DNA of 16,293 bases from CAVAWX01 sp963592385 (GTDB taxonomy: Bacteria > Actinomycetota > Coriobacteriia > Coriobacteriales > QAMH01), in NCBI GenBank assembly GCA_963592385.1, contig CAVAWX010000040.1, forward strand, positions 1-16,293, in the 5' to 3' direction. The notes beneath the pieces are model-generated. The model was not told the origin of the DNA. It did no database searches and saw only the letters and a program-made list of their open reading frames with translations. Positions 1 to 6,352 of this stretch are shown here, piece after piece (position 1 is the stretch's first letter; the number at the start of each line of letters is the position of its first letter). A program made the translations under genes and the position numbers.

Positions 1-61
1 GAACATGGAAACGCGGGCGAACGCAAGGGCGCGGGTGGACCGGGGAAGGGGGCGATTCGAC

Positions 62-1342
62 ATGGGGCCGGGAAATGTGCTGCGCGCGCTGCGGCGCTTG
101 ACGACCGATTATCCGAAGATGCTGCGCACGCTGCCCCTCGACGAGCGCCTCGTCCTGCTCGATGCGCAATGCGGGCGCTCCATCTGCGGCAACATGTTCT
201 ACGTGGCCCGCGAGCTGGCCGAAAACCCGGCGTACGCGGACCTCGAGCTGTGGATATCGACCAGCCATTCGTCGCGGCGCGAGGCGGCCGCGCTGCTTGC
301 GGGCGCGGGCCTCGACGGGCGGGTGAAGCTCGTGCTGCGCAATTCCCGCCGCTACTTCACGCTGCTCGCGAGCGCCAAATGGCTTTTCACCGACACCTGC
401 TTTCCGCCCGAGTGGGTCAAGCGCGCGGGGCAGGTCGTGGCAAACACCTGGCACGGCACGCCCCTCAAGTGCATGGGGCGCGACATCCGCGAGGGCTTCC
501 AGGATATCGACAACCCGCGCAAGAACCTGCTCGCGGCCGATGTCCTCCTCTTTCCCAACCGCTACACGGCCGAGGTCATGGCCGGCGCCTATATGCTGGA
601 CGCGGGGGCGGGTGAAAGTGAAGGCGGCACCCGGAGCGGTGGCGCTCCCGCTGACGGTGCCCGCGCCGGCGGCGGCGCCGATACCCCGGCTTCGCACGAG
701 AATGCGGGTGAAAGCAGCGGCCCGGCCGTGTTCTTCGGCGGCTATCCGCGCAACACGGCCTTTTTCGACGAGGCCCGCCGCGAGACGACGCGCGCGCAGC
801 TCGACATCGCGGGCGCGCATGCCATCGCCTACTTGCCCACGCACCGCCCGCCCGACAAAAGCGGCGAACAGCCCGTCGACTTCCAGCGTGTGCTGGCCGA
901 GCTCGACGCCTGCCTGGGCGCAGACCAGGTTCTGTTCGCGCAGCTCCATCCCATCGCCGCCGGCCAGATAGACTTCTCCGCCTTCTCGCGCGTGCGCCCC
1001 TTCCCCCGCGATGTCGAGCTCTACGAGGCGCTGGCCGCCTGCGACGCGCTCGTCACCGACTACTCGAGCGTCATGTTCGACTACGCCGTGTGCGGCCGCC
1101 CCATCGCGCTGTTTGCCTTCGACGAGGCGGAGTACTTCGCCAGCCGCGGCGCCTATCTGGGCCTGGGCGAGCTGCCCTTTCCCAAGGCGGCGACGGCAGC
1201 CGGCGCGCTCGACGCGCTGGGCGGCACGCAGCCGGACCGCACGGCGTTTCTCGAGCGCTTCTGCCCGCACGAAGGCCCGCACGCGACCGCCGAGCTGTGC
1301 GCCCGCGCGTTCTCGGGACGCTCTGGCGGGCCGCATCTCTGA
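62..1342 (+). CDS. CDP-glycerol glycerophosphotransferase family protein (TagF/TagB-like), N-terminus uncertain
   Basis: This enzyme class transfers glycerol phosphate from CDP-glycerol onto a teichoic-acid-like or other cell-surface polymer at the inner face of the membrane. The family signatures are visible: NTWHGTPLK near residues 128-136, a YLPTHR motif (the YxPTWR equivalent) in the middle, an LHP motif, and DYSSVMFD at 333-340, matching the donor-binding end of the domain. I start at 62 because GGAAGGGGG lies about 9 nt upstream. The 19 codons before it, from an ATG at position 5, use AGG, GGA and CGA, which are rare here. The frame is open to the window edge, so a longer protein cannot be excluded. 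Residues about 183-220 are a Gly/Ala/Ser/Glu-rich insertion between two conserved blocks, encoded by repetitive DNA. No polymerase partner or CDP-glycerol synthase is in view, so the acceptor is unknown. The family call is firm; the exact substrate is not. Confidence 0.85.
   Translation: MGPGNVLRALRRLTTDYPKMLRTLPLDERLVLLDAQCGRSICGNMFYVARELAENPAYADLELWISTSHSSRREAAALLAGAGLDGRVKLVLRNSRRYFTLLASAKWLFTDTCFPPEWVKRAGQVVANTWHGTPLKCMGRDIREGFQDIDNPRKNLLAADVLLFPNRYTAEVMAGAYMLDAGAGESEGGTRSGGAPADGARAGGGADTPASHENAGESSGPAVFFGGYPRNTAFFDEARRETTRAQLDIAGAHAIAYLPTHRPPDKSGEQPVDFQRVLAELDACLGADQVLFAQLHPIAAGQIDFSAFSRVRPFPRDVELYEALAACDALVTDYSSVMFDYAVCGRPIALFAFDEAEYFASRGAYLGLGELPFPKAATAAGALDALGGTQPDRTAFLERFCPHEGPHATAELCARAFSGRSGGPHL
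608..720 (+). repeat. low-complexity in-frame insertion in the glycerophosphotransferase gene
   Basis: This stretch encodes about 38 residues dominated by Gly, Ala, Ser, Glu and Asp. It is bounded at both ends by the same word GCGGGTGAAAG (608-618 and 704-714), 96 bp apart. It separates the family blocks ending at the TAEVMAGAYML segment and starting at FFGGYPRN, so it is probably a surface loop. The two bounding copies are both read as Ala-Gly-Glu-Ser. Confidence 0.6.
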
Positions 1343-1401
1343 AGGGGGCGTCGCCGGGGCGGACGGCGCGGACGCGACCGCGCGCGCCGGCGACGAACCA
1401 T

Positions 1402-1455
1402 GCGAAGGCGACGGGCCACGCGAAGGCAACGGGCCGCGCGAAGGCGACGTGTGGG
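1402..1455 (+). repeat. 18-bp tandem repeat, three copies
   Basis: Three consecutive 18-bp units lie at 1402-1419, 1420-1437 and 1438-1455, each beginning GCGAAGGC(G/A)AC. Units 1 and 2 differ at two positions; unit 3 diverges at its end. The array lies in the 215-bp spacer between the glycerophosphotransferase stop and the next gene, just before the promoter region. I see no conserved coding frame through it. Confidence 0.75.
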
Positions 1456-1519
1456 AAATTTCAAACTTTTCCGCACGCCCCCTCCAAACCGCGTGAAATT
1501 CATGGGTATAATCGGCAGA
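1455..1519 (+). promoter_or_regulatory. promoter of the YtxH/PRC-barrel unit
   Basis: A perfect TATAAT lies at 1507-1512 and stands out in this GC-rich sequence. It would put the transcription start near 1519, with a leader of about 38 nt to the ATG at 1558. No good -35 hexamer is visible 16-18 bp upstream. A perfect palindrome GAAATTTC (1455-1462) and a partial copy GAAATTC (1495-1501) lie upstream and could be regulator contacts, but that is speculative. Confidence 0.55.
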
Positions 1520-1557
1520 CGTTTTAAGACACGATCGCGAAAAAGGACGTGATAGAC

Positions 1558-2013
1558 ATGGGCAAGACCACGGCATTTCTTCTGGGTGCAGGCGTCGGCG
1601 CTGTCGCCGCTTTGATGCTCACTCCCACGAACGGGCAGGAGAACCGCCAGCTCGTTGCCGATGCAGCAAACACCTTCGCCGGCCAGAGCAAGGAGTTTGT
1701 CAACAACGCGGGCGAGAACCTGCGCTCCGGCGTGAAGACGGCCACGAGCCGCGTGCAGGACTTCGCCGGCCAGGCGGGCGAGAACCTGCGCTCCGGGGTG
1801 AAGACCGTGGCCGACCAGGCCGCTCCCGTCGCCGACGACATCCGCATCAAGATAAACGAGGCGCGCGATCGCATCGCCGAGCAGGTCACGAACCGCCGCG
1901 CCAACGTCAAGACCGTGGCCGCCGACGTCTCCGACGTGGCCGCCGACATCAAGGCCGACGTCGAGAAGGGCGCCGCGAAGGTGAAAGAGGACGTGGCGGC
2001 CGCACAGGCCTAG
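1558..2013 (+). CDS. YtxH-like small membrane-anchored protein with amphipathic helical repeats
   Basis: This is a 151-residue protein. The first 20 residues form a short hydrophobic, glycine-zipper-like segment (GAGVGAVAAL) followed by a polar turn, the layout of YtxH-domain proteins. The rest is charged, Ala/Lys/Glu/Asp-rich and predicted to be amphipathic helix, resembling LEA/apolipoprotein-type repeats. An 11-residue block AGENLRSGVKT occurs twice, 22 residues apart (DNA repeat of 66 bp, at about 1708 and 1774). YtxH proteins are linked to general stress in Bacillus, but no biochemical activity is established, so the role here is open. The ATG at 1558 is chosen because AAGGA (1543-1547) sits 10 nt upstream; an in-frame GTG at 1549 is too close to that site. 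The next gene follows after 22 nt, so the two are probably co-transcribed. Confidence 0.75.
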   Translation: MGKTTAFLLGAGVGAVAALMLTPTNGQENRQLVADAANTFAGQSKEFVNNAGENLRSGVKTATSRVQDFAGQAGENLRSGVKTVADQAAPVADDIRIKINEARDRIAEQVTNRRANVKTVAADVSDVAADIKADVEKGAAKVKEDVAAAQA

Positions 2014-2035
2014 AGCCTCCCACTTCGCGCCACTC

Positions 2036-2773
2036 ATGTTCTCGACCCTGAACGCCCACAAGCAGCGCGTCTTCGTCGCGCGCAAGAAAGACGGCGCGCC
2101 GAAGTTTTTCGGCAAGGTGCGCCAGGTGGTGTTCCATCCCACGAAGCCCGTGGCCGTGGGCGTCATCGTCAAGCGCCCCGACCTGCTGTGGATGTTCAAA
2201 CGCAAGGAACGTTTTGCCGCTCTCGACCGCCTTGTGGCGTGCGAGGGCGGTTTTCTTGTTGAAGACGACCGTTCGGACACCTGGGACGCCGCCGCCTGCA
2301 AGCGCCTCGGCGTCGATTTCGACGAGTGCCTGCTGTGGGACTACATGGACTGCGTGAACGAGGATGGTGAAAAGCTCGGCACCATCGCCGCCGTCGCCTT
2401 TTCCGAAGACGATTTCACCATCGACCACATCGACATCTCCTCCGGGCACGCCGAGCGCGCGCTCACCGGCGCACGCAACATCCCCGCCGAACACATAAAG
2501 GGCTACCGCGACGGGGCGATCGTCGTGGACGTGTCCGCACGCGAGGTGGTCGCCGAGGGCGGCCTTGCGGGCAAGGCGGGCAAGACCTGGGCTGCGGCCA
2601 AGCACAAGACGGAAAAAGTGCGCCGCGAGACCGACAAGAAGGCCACGAAGTTCGCCGACGAGGCAGGCGACAAGGCCGAAGCCGCCGGCGAGAAGCTCGG
2701 CCGGCAGGTGGGCGTCTGGGGGCAGATGTTCAAGGACTTCAAGAGCGAGTACGACAAGGCCTCCAAGGACTGA
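2036..2773 (+). CDS. PRC-barrel domain protein with a charged helical C-terminal tail
   Basis: This is a 245-residue soluble protein. Residues about 1-165 look like PRC-barrel (photosynthetic reaction centre/RimM-type beta barrel) modules: a first part around VRQVVFHPTKPVAVGVIVKRPD and a second around DDFTIDHIDISSG to IPAEHIKGYRDGAIVVD. The remaining 80 residues or so are Lys/Ala/Glu/Asp-rich helix (ETDKKATKFADEAGDKAEAAGEKL), similar in character to the tail of the upstream YtxH-like protein. PRC-barrels typically bind protein or RNA partners and are often tied to RNA processing or membrane stress, but nothing fixes the target here. It starts 22 nt after the preceding stop without a convincing ribosome site, so it probably depends on coupling or read-over from the upstream gene. 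Domain assignment is by pattern only; confidence is moderate. Confidence 0.65.
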   Translation: MFSTLNAHKQRVFVARKKDGAPKFFGKVRQVVFHPTKPVAVGVIVKRPDLLWMFKRKERFAALDRLVACEGGFLVEDDRSDTWDAAACKRLGVDFDECLLWDYMDCVNEDGEKLGTIAAVAFSEDDFTIDHIDISSGHAERALTGARNIPAEHIKGYRDGAIVVDVSAREVVAEGGLAGKAGKTWAAAKHKTEKVRRETDKKATKFADEAGDKAEAAGEKLGRQVGVWGQMFKDFKSEYDKASKD

Positions 2774-2796
2774 ACGGGCTGCGGGCAGCGCTTCTT

Positions 2797-2822
2797 GCGC
2801 GGCACCGCGCTCCACTGCTTTT
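2797..2822 (+). terminator. possible weak rho-independent terminator after the PRC-barrel gene
   Basis: The palindrome GCGCGGCACCGCGC (2797-2810) could form a 5-bp GC stem with a 4-nt loop. A short T-run (2819-2822) follows about 8 nt later. The spacing is poor for an intrinsic terminator, so this is only a candidate. The remainder of the 209-bp spacer to the next gene contains no gene that I can support. Confidence 0.25.
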
Positions 2823-2930
2823 CCTGCACGCCGCGCGCTTCACTCTTCACCACGCCGGCGCGACGCCGTGACTTGCGCACGCGGGAAAACCTGAAAATTC
2901 GGTAGATTCACGATGGCCTCCGCGCACGAG

Positions 2931-2969
2931 TGCTAGGCTATATGCCACGTTTTGAACGCACGCGGAAGG
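2931..2969 (+). promoter_or_regulatory. candidate extended -10 promoter and ribosome site before the glycosyltransferase
   Basis: TGC-TAGGCT (2931-2939) fits an extended -10 element (TGN plus TANNNT). A TTCACG at 2908-2913 is the best -35-like word, but the spacer of 20 bp is long. GGAAGG at 2964-2969 is a clear Shine-Dalgarno match. It is only 1 nt before a GTG at 2971 and 13 nt before the ATG at 2983, so the later start is more plausible. Confidence 0.35.
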
Positions 2970-2982
2970 TGTGAACTCGAAA

Positions 2983-4317
2983 ATGAATTTGAACCCCGTC
3001 GTCGTCATTCCGACGTATTGGACATCGCGCCGCAGCTCGCTTGCCGACGAGGCGGTCTACGACCATATGACCCCCATCGACAAGCCGGGCGAGCTGCCGC
3101 GCTGCCTGAAGAGCTTGCAAAAGGCCGCGGGACTGGGACGCGTCGTCTTGCTCGTGGTGGCCGACTCGGCCGTCGAGACCCAGGCCGCCGACAAGGTGCG
3201 TGCCATCGCCGCGAACTTCCCGCAGATCAACACCACCGTCATCGGCGCGGCCGAGCTGCGCTACGTGCACCGCCGCATGGAGCAGCTGGGCATGGGCGCC
3301 TTCGCGCCGGCCGCCTCGCTGTCGGGCTACGGCGCGGTGCGCAACCTCGGCCTGCTCGTCGCCTCCATCTACGGGCACGACACCGTCGTCTTCATCGACG
3401 ACGACGAAGTGGTGGCCTGCGAGGACTTCCTCGCGCGCGCCGTCCACGGCATCGCCATGACCACGCCCGACGGCTCCATCATCACGGCCAAGACCGGGTT
3501 TTTCTTGAACGAGGCCAACGACTACAAGGCGCCGGAGAAAAGCGCCTGGTACGACGCCATGTGGAACAAGAACAAGGACTTTAACGCCTATATCGAGCGC
3601 GTCGTCGCAGGCCCGCGCCTCTCGGTGGCCCAGACGGCATGCGGCGGCTGCATGACCCTGCACGCCGACGCCTATGGCTCGGTGGCCTTCGACCCGTGGA
3701 TCACACGCGGCGAAGACCTCGACTACCTGCTGAACCTGCGCATGCACGGGGTGTCGATGTGGTTCGACAACCAGTTCTTCTTGCGCCATATGCCGCCCGA
3801 CGTGGCCGACACGCCCGCGCGCTTCGAGCAAGACGTCTACCGCTGGTTCTACGAGAACCGCAAGATCGAGTTCGCCAAGACCCAGATCGACCTCATGCAG
3901 GTGGACCCGGCGTCGCTGTCGCCCTACCCCGGGCCGTGGCTGTCGAGCAAGATCGGCACCCGCGTACGCGTGACGGCGCTGCTGCGCGCCATCGGCAAGA
4001 AGGAGCGCGGCGCGTACTTGCACATCGGCAGCAGCTCGCGCAAGAAGGCCGGCGAGTACGCGCGCGAGAACTGCGCCAACTACTTCGAGTTCCAGCACAA
4101 CTGGCCGCAGATCGTGCGCAGCATGTGGGACTACCGCCCGCTTGCCAGCCAGCTTGCCACCATGCACTCGATTTCCGCGACCAGCGGCTTCACCGGGCGC
4201 TTCTCCGCCATCACGGCAGACGGGGCGGGCGCGGCGGCCACGCGCACGGACGCGCGGACAAGCGGCGGCGCGAGCTCGGGGGCAAGCGGCGGCGCGGGCT
4301 CGGGCGCCGCGTCCTAG
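2983..4317 (+). CDS. family 2 (GT-A) glycosyltransferase
   Basis: This is a 444-residue cytoplasmic GT-A fold enzyme predicted to transfer a sugar from a nucleotide donor. Visible features in order are the N-terminal strand VVVIPTYW, a metal/nucleotide-binding FIDDDE at 137-142, an acceptor-side GGCM segment followed by GEDLDY with Glu244-Asp245 (the usual catalytic 'ED' of family 2), and a helical C-terminal region. It lacks membrane segments, so it is not a DPM-like or processive synthase. Residues from about 411 to the end are a Gly/Ala/Ser/Thr tail encoded by repetitive DNA and are probably disordered. An in-frame GTG at 2971 would add four residues. The gene is followed after 22 nt by a LytS-type kinase, suggesting one transcript. 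Donor and product are unknown; cell-envelope glycan or glycolipid synthesis is the likely area. Confidence 0.8.
   Translation: MNLNPVVVIPTYWTSRRSSLADEAVYDHMTPIDKPGELPRCLKSLQKAAGLGRVVLLVVADSAVETQAADKVRAIAANFPQINTTVIGAAELRYVHRRMEQLGMGAFAPAASLSGYGAVRNLGLLVASIYGHDTVVFIDDDEVVACEDFLARAVHGIAMTTPDGSIITAKTGFFLNEANDYKAPEKSAWYDAMWNKNKDFNAYIERVVAGPRLSVAQTACGGCMTLHADAYGSVAFDPWITRGEDLDYLLNLRMHGVSMWFDNQFFLRHMPPDVADTPARFEQDVYRWFYENRKIEFAKTQIDLMQVDPASLSPYPGPWLSSKIGTRVRVTALLRAIGKKERGAYLHIGSSSRKKAGEYARENCANYFEFQHNWPQIVRSMWDYRPLASQLATMHSISATSGFTGRFSAITADGAGAAATRTDARTSGGASSGASGGAGSGAAS
4259..4304 (+). repeat. 24-bp direct repeat at the 3' end of the glycosyltransferase gene
   Basis: Two consecutive copies begin at 4259 and 4283. 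Both contain AAGCGGCGGCGCG(A/G)GCTCGGG, differing at one internal base. They encode SGGASSGA / SGGAGSGA at the C-terminus, after the last conserved part of the enzyme. Replication slippage on GC-rich DNA is the simplest origin. Confidence 0.7.
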
Positions 4318-4339
4318 CAGCGAAAAAGGCGCATCCCCC

Positions 4340-5679
4340 ATGCCCCCCGGCATCTTCACCCCGTCCCCGAACACGAGCAAGCGCCTGGCCTTCGTCCAGC
4401 ACGTGCTCTTCATCGTGGCCGCGATGACCTGCTTCGTCATCTTCAGCGCGGGCGCCATCGGCGGCGTGTTCTTCCCCGACATCGTCTCGCTGCCCATCAC
4501 CCTCTTTTGCATACTCGGCATGTTCACCCTCGCCCTGATGTCGCTTCTGACCTCGGGAAACTCCGACCACGTGAAGGCGCGCCAGACCAACGAGACCCTG
4601 GGGCTGGCCAGCCGCACCATCTCCTACATGATCAAAGGACTCGACCACGCCTCGGCGCAGCCCGTGTGCGACCTGCTGCTGCCGCACGTCTCGTCCATCT
4701 CGGTGGCCATCACCGGGCGCGAGCAGATCTTGGGCTTTGCGGGCGAGGACGCGGAAAACCACCTCGTCGGCACGCCCATCCAGACGCAGATCACGCGCGA
4801 CGTGCTCCAAGACGGCAAGACGCGCATCGTGGAATCCGCCGAGGCCATCGGCTTCAAGCGCAAGAACGCGCGCATCAAGGCGGCCATCATCGCGGCGCTG
4901 ACGATGAACCACTCGATCGTGGGCACGCTGAAGTTCTACTACAGCTCGCCGCGGCGCATCGACGAGAACCAGACGGCTATGGCCGAGGGGTTCGCGACGC
5001 TTCTGTCCGCGCAGCTCACCCTGTCCGTGGTCGAGCAGCAGACCGAGCTGGCCACGCGCATGGAGTTAAAGGCGCTGCAGGCCCAGATCAACCCGCACTT
5101 CCTCTTCAACACGATCAACACGATCGCGAGCTACACGCGCACCGACCCCGAGCGCGGGCGCGACATGCTGCGCGAGTTCGCCGTCTACTACCGCCGCTTG
5201 CTGGAAAACTCCGAGGACCTGATCTCGCTGGAGGCCGAGGTCGAGCAGACGCAGCGCTACCTGATGTTCCAGCGCGCGCGCTTCGGCGAGGACGCCATCT
5301 CGATGGAGGTGGACATCGAGGAGGGGCTCGAGCAGCTGAAAGTGCCCGCCTTCATCGTGCAGCCCCTCGTGGAAAACGCGGTCGGGCACGCGCGGCGCGA
5401 CGACGGCAGCCCCCTGCACATCGAGGTGCGGGCGTATCGCGCGGGCGAGGGCGTGACGCTGGCCGTGTGCGACGACGGCGTGGGCATCCCCGCCGAGCGC
5501 CTGGGCACGGTCGTGGGCGGCGGCTCGAAGACGGGCATGGGCATCGCGCTGAAGAACGTGAACGCGCGCCTGCAGGGATACTTCGGCGGGACCTCCGGGC
5601 TGCACGTGGAGTCCGTGGAGGGCGAAGGCACGACGGTGAATCTGGTGCTCGCCGAGGTGGAAGGGCTGTATGGCAGGCG
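4340..5679 (+). CDS. LytS-type sensor histidine kinase (His_kinase/HATPase), C-terminus cut by assembly gap
   Basis: At least 446 residues are visible. Two hydrophobic segments (about residues 17-43 and 47-71) anchor the protein with a very short external loop. A GAF-like sensory region follows (about 95-230). The phosphoacceptor motif QINPHFLFNTINTI has His253. The N-box IVQPLVENAVGH (Asn346) and the DDGVGIP box (Asp378), followed by GSKTGMGIALKNVNARL, complete the ATPase domain. This is the LytS/YehU family, whose partners are LytTR-type response regulators controlling envelope or carbon-source genes. The start at 4340 is the first Met before the membrane helix; upstream in-frame codons overlap the glycosyltransferase tail and are not protein-like. 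The frame enters the run of N just after the expected end of the ATPase domain, so the true stop is not visible. No response regulator gene is present in the window. Confidence 0.85.
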
Positions 5680-5689
5680 NNNNNNNNNN
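5680..5689. other. assembly gap (run of N)
   Basis: Ten N bases interrupt the sequence at the end of the histidine kinase gene. The real size of the missing piece cannot be told from the run length. Any reading frame drawn across it, including a kinase stop at 5723-5725, is artificial. The flanks are GC-rich and repetitive, which would favour a collapsed or unassembled segment. Confidence 0.95.
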
Positions 5690-5827
5690 GCTGTAGGGCG
5701 GGCGCGGGCGTCGGCGCGCGGGTGAATGCGTGCCGCGTGGCGCCTGCGCGTTCATGGCGGCGTGGTGTCGCGCGAGTTGAAAGGCGCGCGCTGCGTAGGC
5801 GCCCGCGCGGAAAAATCCATCGCAAGT

Positions 5828-5928
5828 TTTCGTTGACCAACTTGGAGGCGGCTGGAATAGTCGCGTCAGGACATGCGCGGGTATGGTATAAGTTAGCCGC
5901 GTTAAACTTTTTGGCTTCAACGAAAGGA
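5828..5928 (+). promoter_or_regulatory. promoter, inverted repeat and ribosome site of the PacL-like/P-ATPase unit
   Basis: TGG-TATAAG (5884-5892) is an extended -10 element, placing the start near 5899 and giving a leader of about 36 nt. GAAAGGA (5922-5928) is the ribosome site, 6 nt before the ATG at 5935. A perfect 9-bp inverted repeat flanks the promoter: TTTCGTTGA at 5828-5836 and TCAACGAAA at 5917-5925, the latter overlapping the ribosome site. The first arm lies upstream of the predicted start, so a DNA operator with looping is more plausible than an RNA hairpin. From the gap to 5827 I see no gene. Confidence 0.5.
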
Positions 5929-5934
5929 TGCATC

Positions 5935-6339
5935 ATGAGTCTGTTCACCAGCTGCAAGTTCTGGACCTTCGTCGGCGGCGCCGCTGCCGTTGTGGCGGGC
6001 ACCGCGATCGTCAAGGCGCCGTGCACGCGCAAGGCGGCCGTCAACGTGCTCGCCAAGGGCATGGAGCTGCAGGAAGCCGCCAAGGAGGGCTTCCAGTCGA
6101 TGAAGGACGAGGCCGACGACCTGGCTGCCGAGGCCCGTGAGAAGGCCGCCGTCGAGGCCGCGCTGGCCGACCGCCGCGCCGCTATCGAGGCGCGCGTGCG
6201 CGAGCAGGTCGAGGCCGAGATGGCCAAGGAGGAGGCCGCCGAGGCCGAGGCCAAGGCCAAGCCTGCCGCCAAGACCGCGACGAAGACCACCACGAAGACC
6301 ACCACGAAGACCACGGCCAAGACCACTAAAAAGGCGTAA
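5935..6339 (+). CDS. PacL/DUF1490-like (or DUF6110-like) small membrane protein upstream of a P-ATPase
   Basis: This is a 134-residue protein. Residues 9-28 form one glycine/alanine-rich membrane segment, followed by KAPCTRKAAVNVLAKG and then a long Glu/Ala/Arg/Lys helical stretch (about 45-110). It ends in a Lys/Thr tail of repeated TKTT units. The layout (one N-terminal helix, a KAP motif, a Glu/Ala-rich part) and the position 13 nt before a metal P-ATPase match mycobacterial PacL (DUF1490) proteins, which scaffold and stabilise their cognate efflux pumps in membrane platforms; that link is from memory of the family. Unlike PacL1 it has no Asp/His-rich metal-binding end; Cys7 and Cys30 are the only obvious thiol ligands. 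Coriobacterial proteins of this type may be filed as DUF6110. The start is fixed by GAAAGGA 6 nt upstream; an ATG at 5928 in another frame is rejected. A pump chaperone or scaffold role is inference. Confidence 0.7.
   Translation: MSLFTSCKFWTFVGGAAAVVAGTAIVKAPCTRKAAVNVLAKGMELQEAAKEGFQSMKDEADDLAAEAREKAAVEAALADRRAAIEARVREQVEAEMAKEEAAEAEAKAKPAAKTATKTTTKTTTKTTAKTTKKA
6271..6330 (+). repeat. 12-bp tandem repeat encoding a Lys-Thr tail, five copies
   Basis: Five consecutive 12-bp units begin at 6271, 6283, 6295, 6307 and 6319. All start AAGACC, and the second and third are identical (AAGACCACCACG). They encode a KTAT-KTTT-KTTT-KTTA-KTTK tail. The array is in frame and sits at the very end of the PacL-like gene, so copy-number changes would alter tail length without frameshift. 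Confidence 0.85.
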
Positions 6340-6352
6340 GAGACACACGAGG

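Noticed and set aside
4142..4339. N-terminal extension of the histidine kinase by 66 codons
   Set aside because: The extension is Arg/Ala/Pro-rich, is read in a second frame over the glycosyltransferase tail repeats and precedes a normal kinase start.
2938..4620. 560-codon minus-strand frame opposite the glycosyltransferase
   Set aside because: Arg/Val/His/Gly-rich translation with no recognisable fold. The plus strand encodes a clear family 2 glycosyltransferase.
4507..5934. Long plus-strand frame leading into the PacL-like gene
   Set aside because: It crosses the run of N and is Arg/Ala-rich. Only the part from ATG 5935, behind a promoter and ribosome site, looks like protein.
5899..5934. 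Possible riboswitch in the PacL/P-ATPase leader
   Set aside because: The predicted leader is only about 36 nt and has no conserved aptamer features.
5928..6140. Small frame starting at the ATG seven bases before the PacL-like start
   Set aside because: Its start is too close to the ribosome site and its translation is low-complexity Arg/Gly. The +1 overlapping frame from 5935 has a membrane helix.
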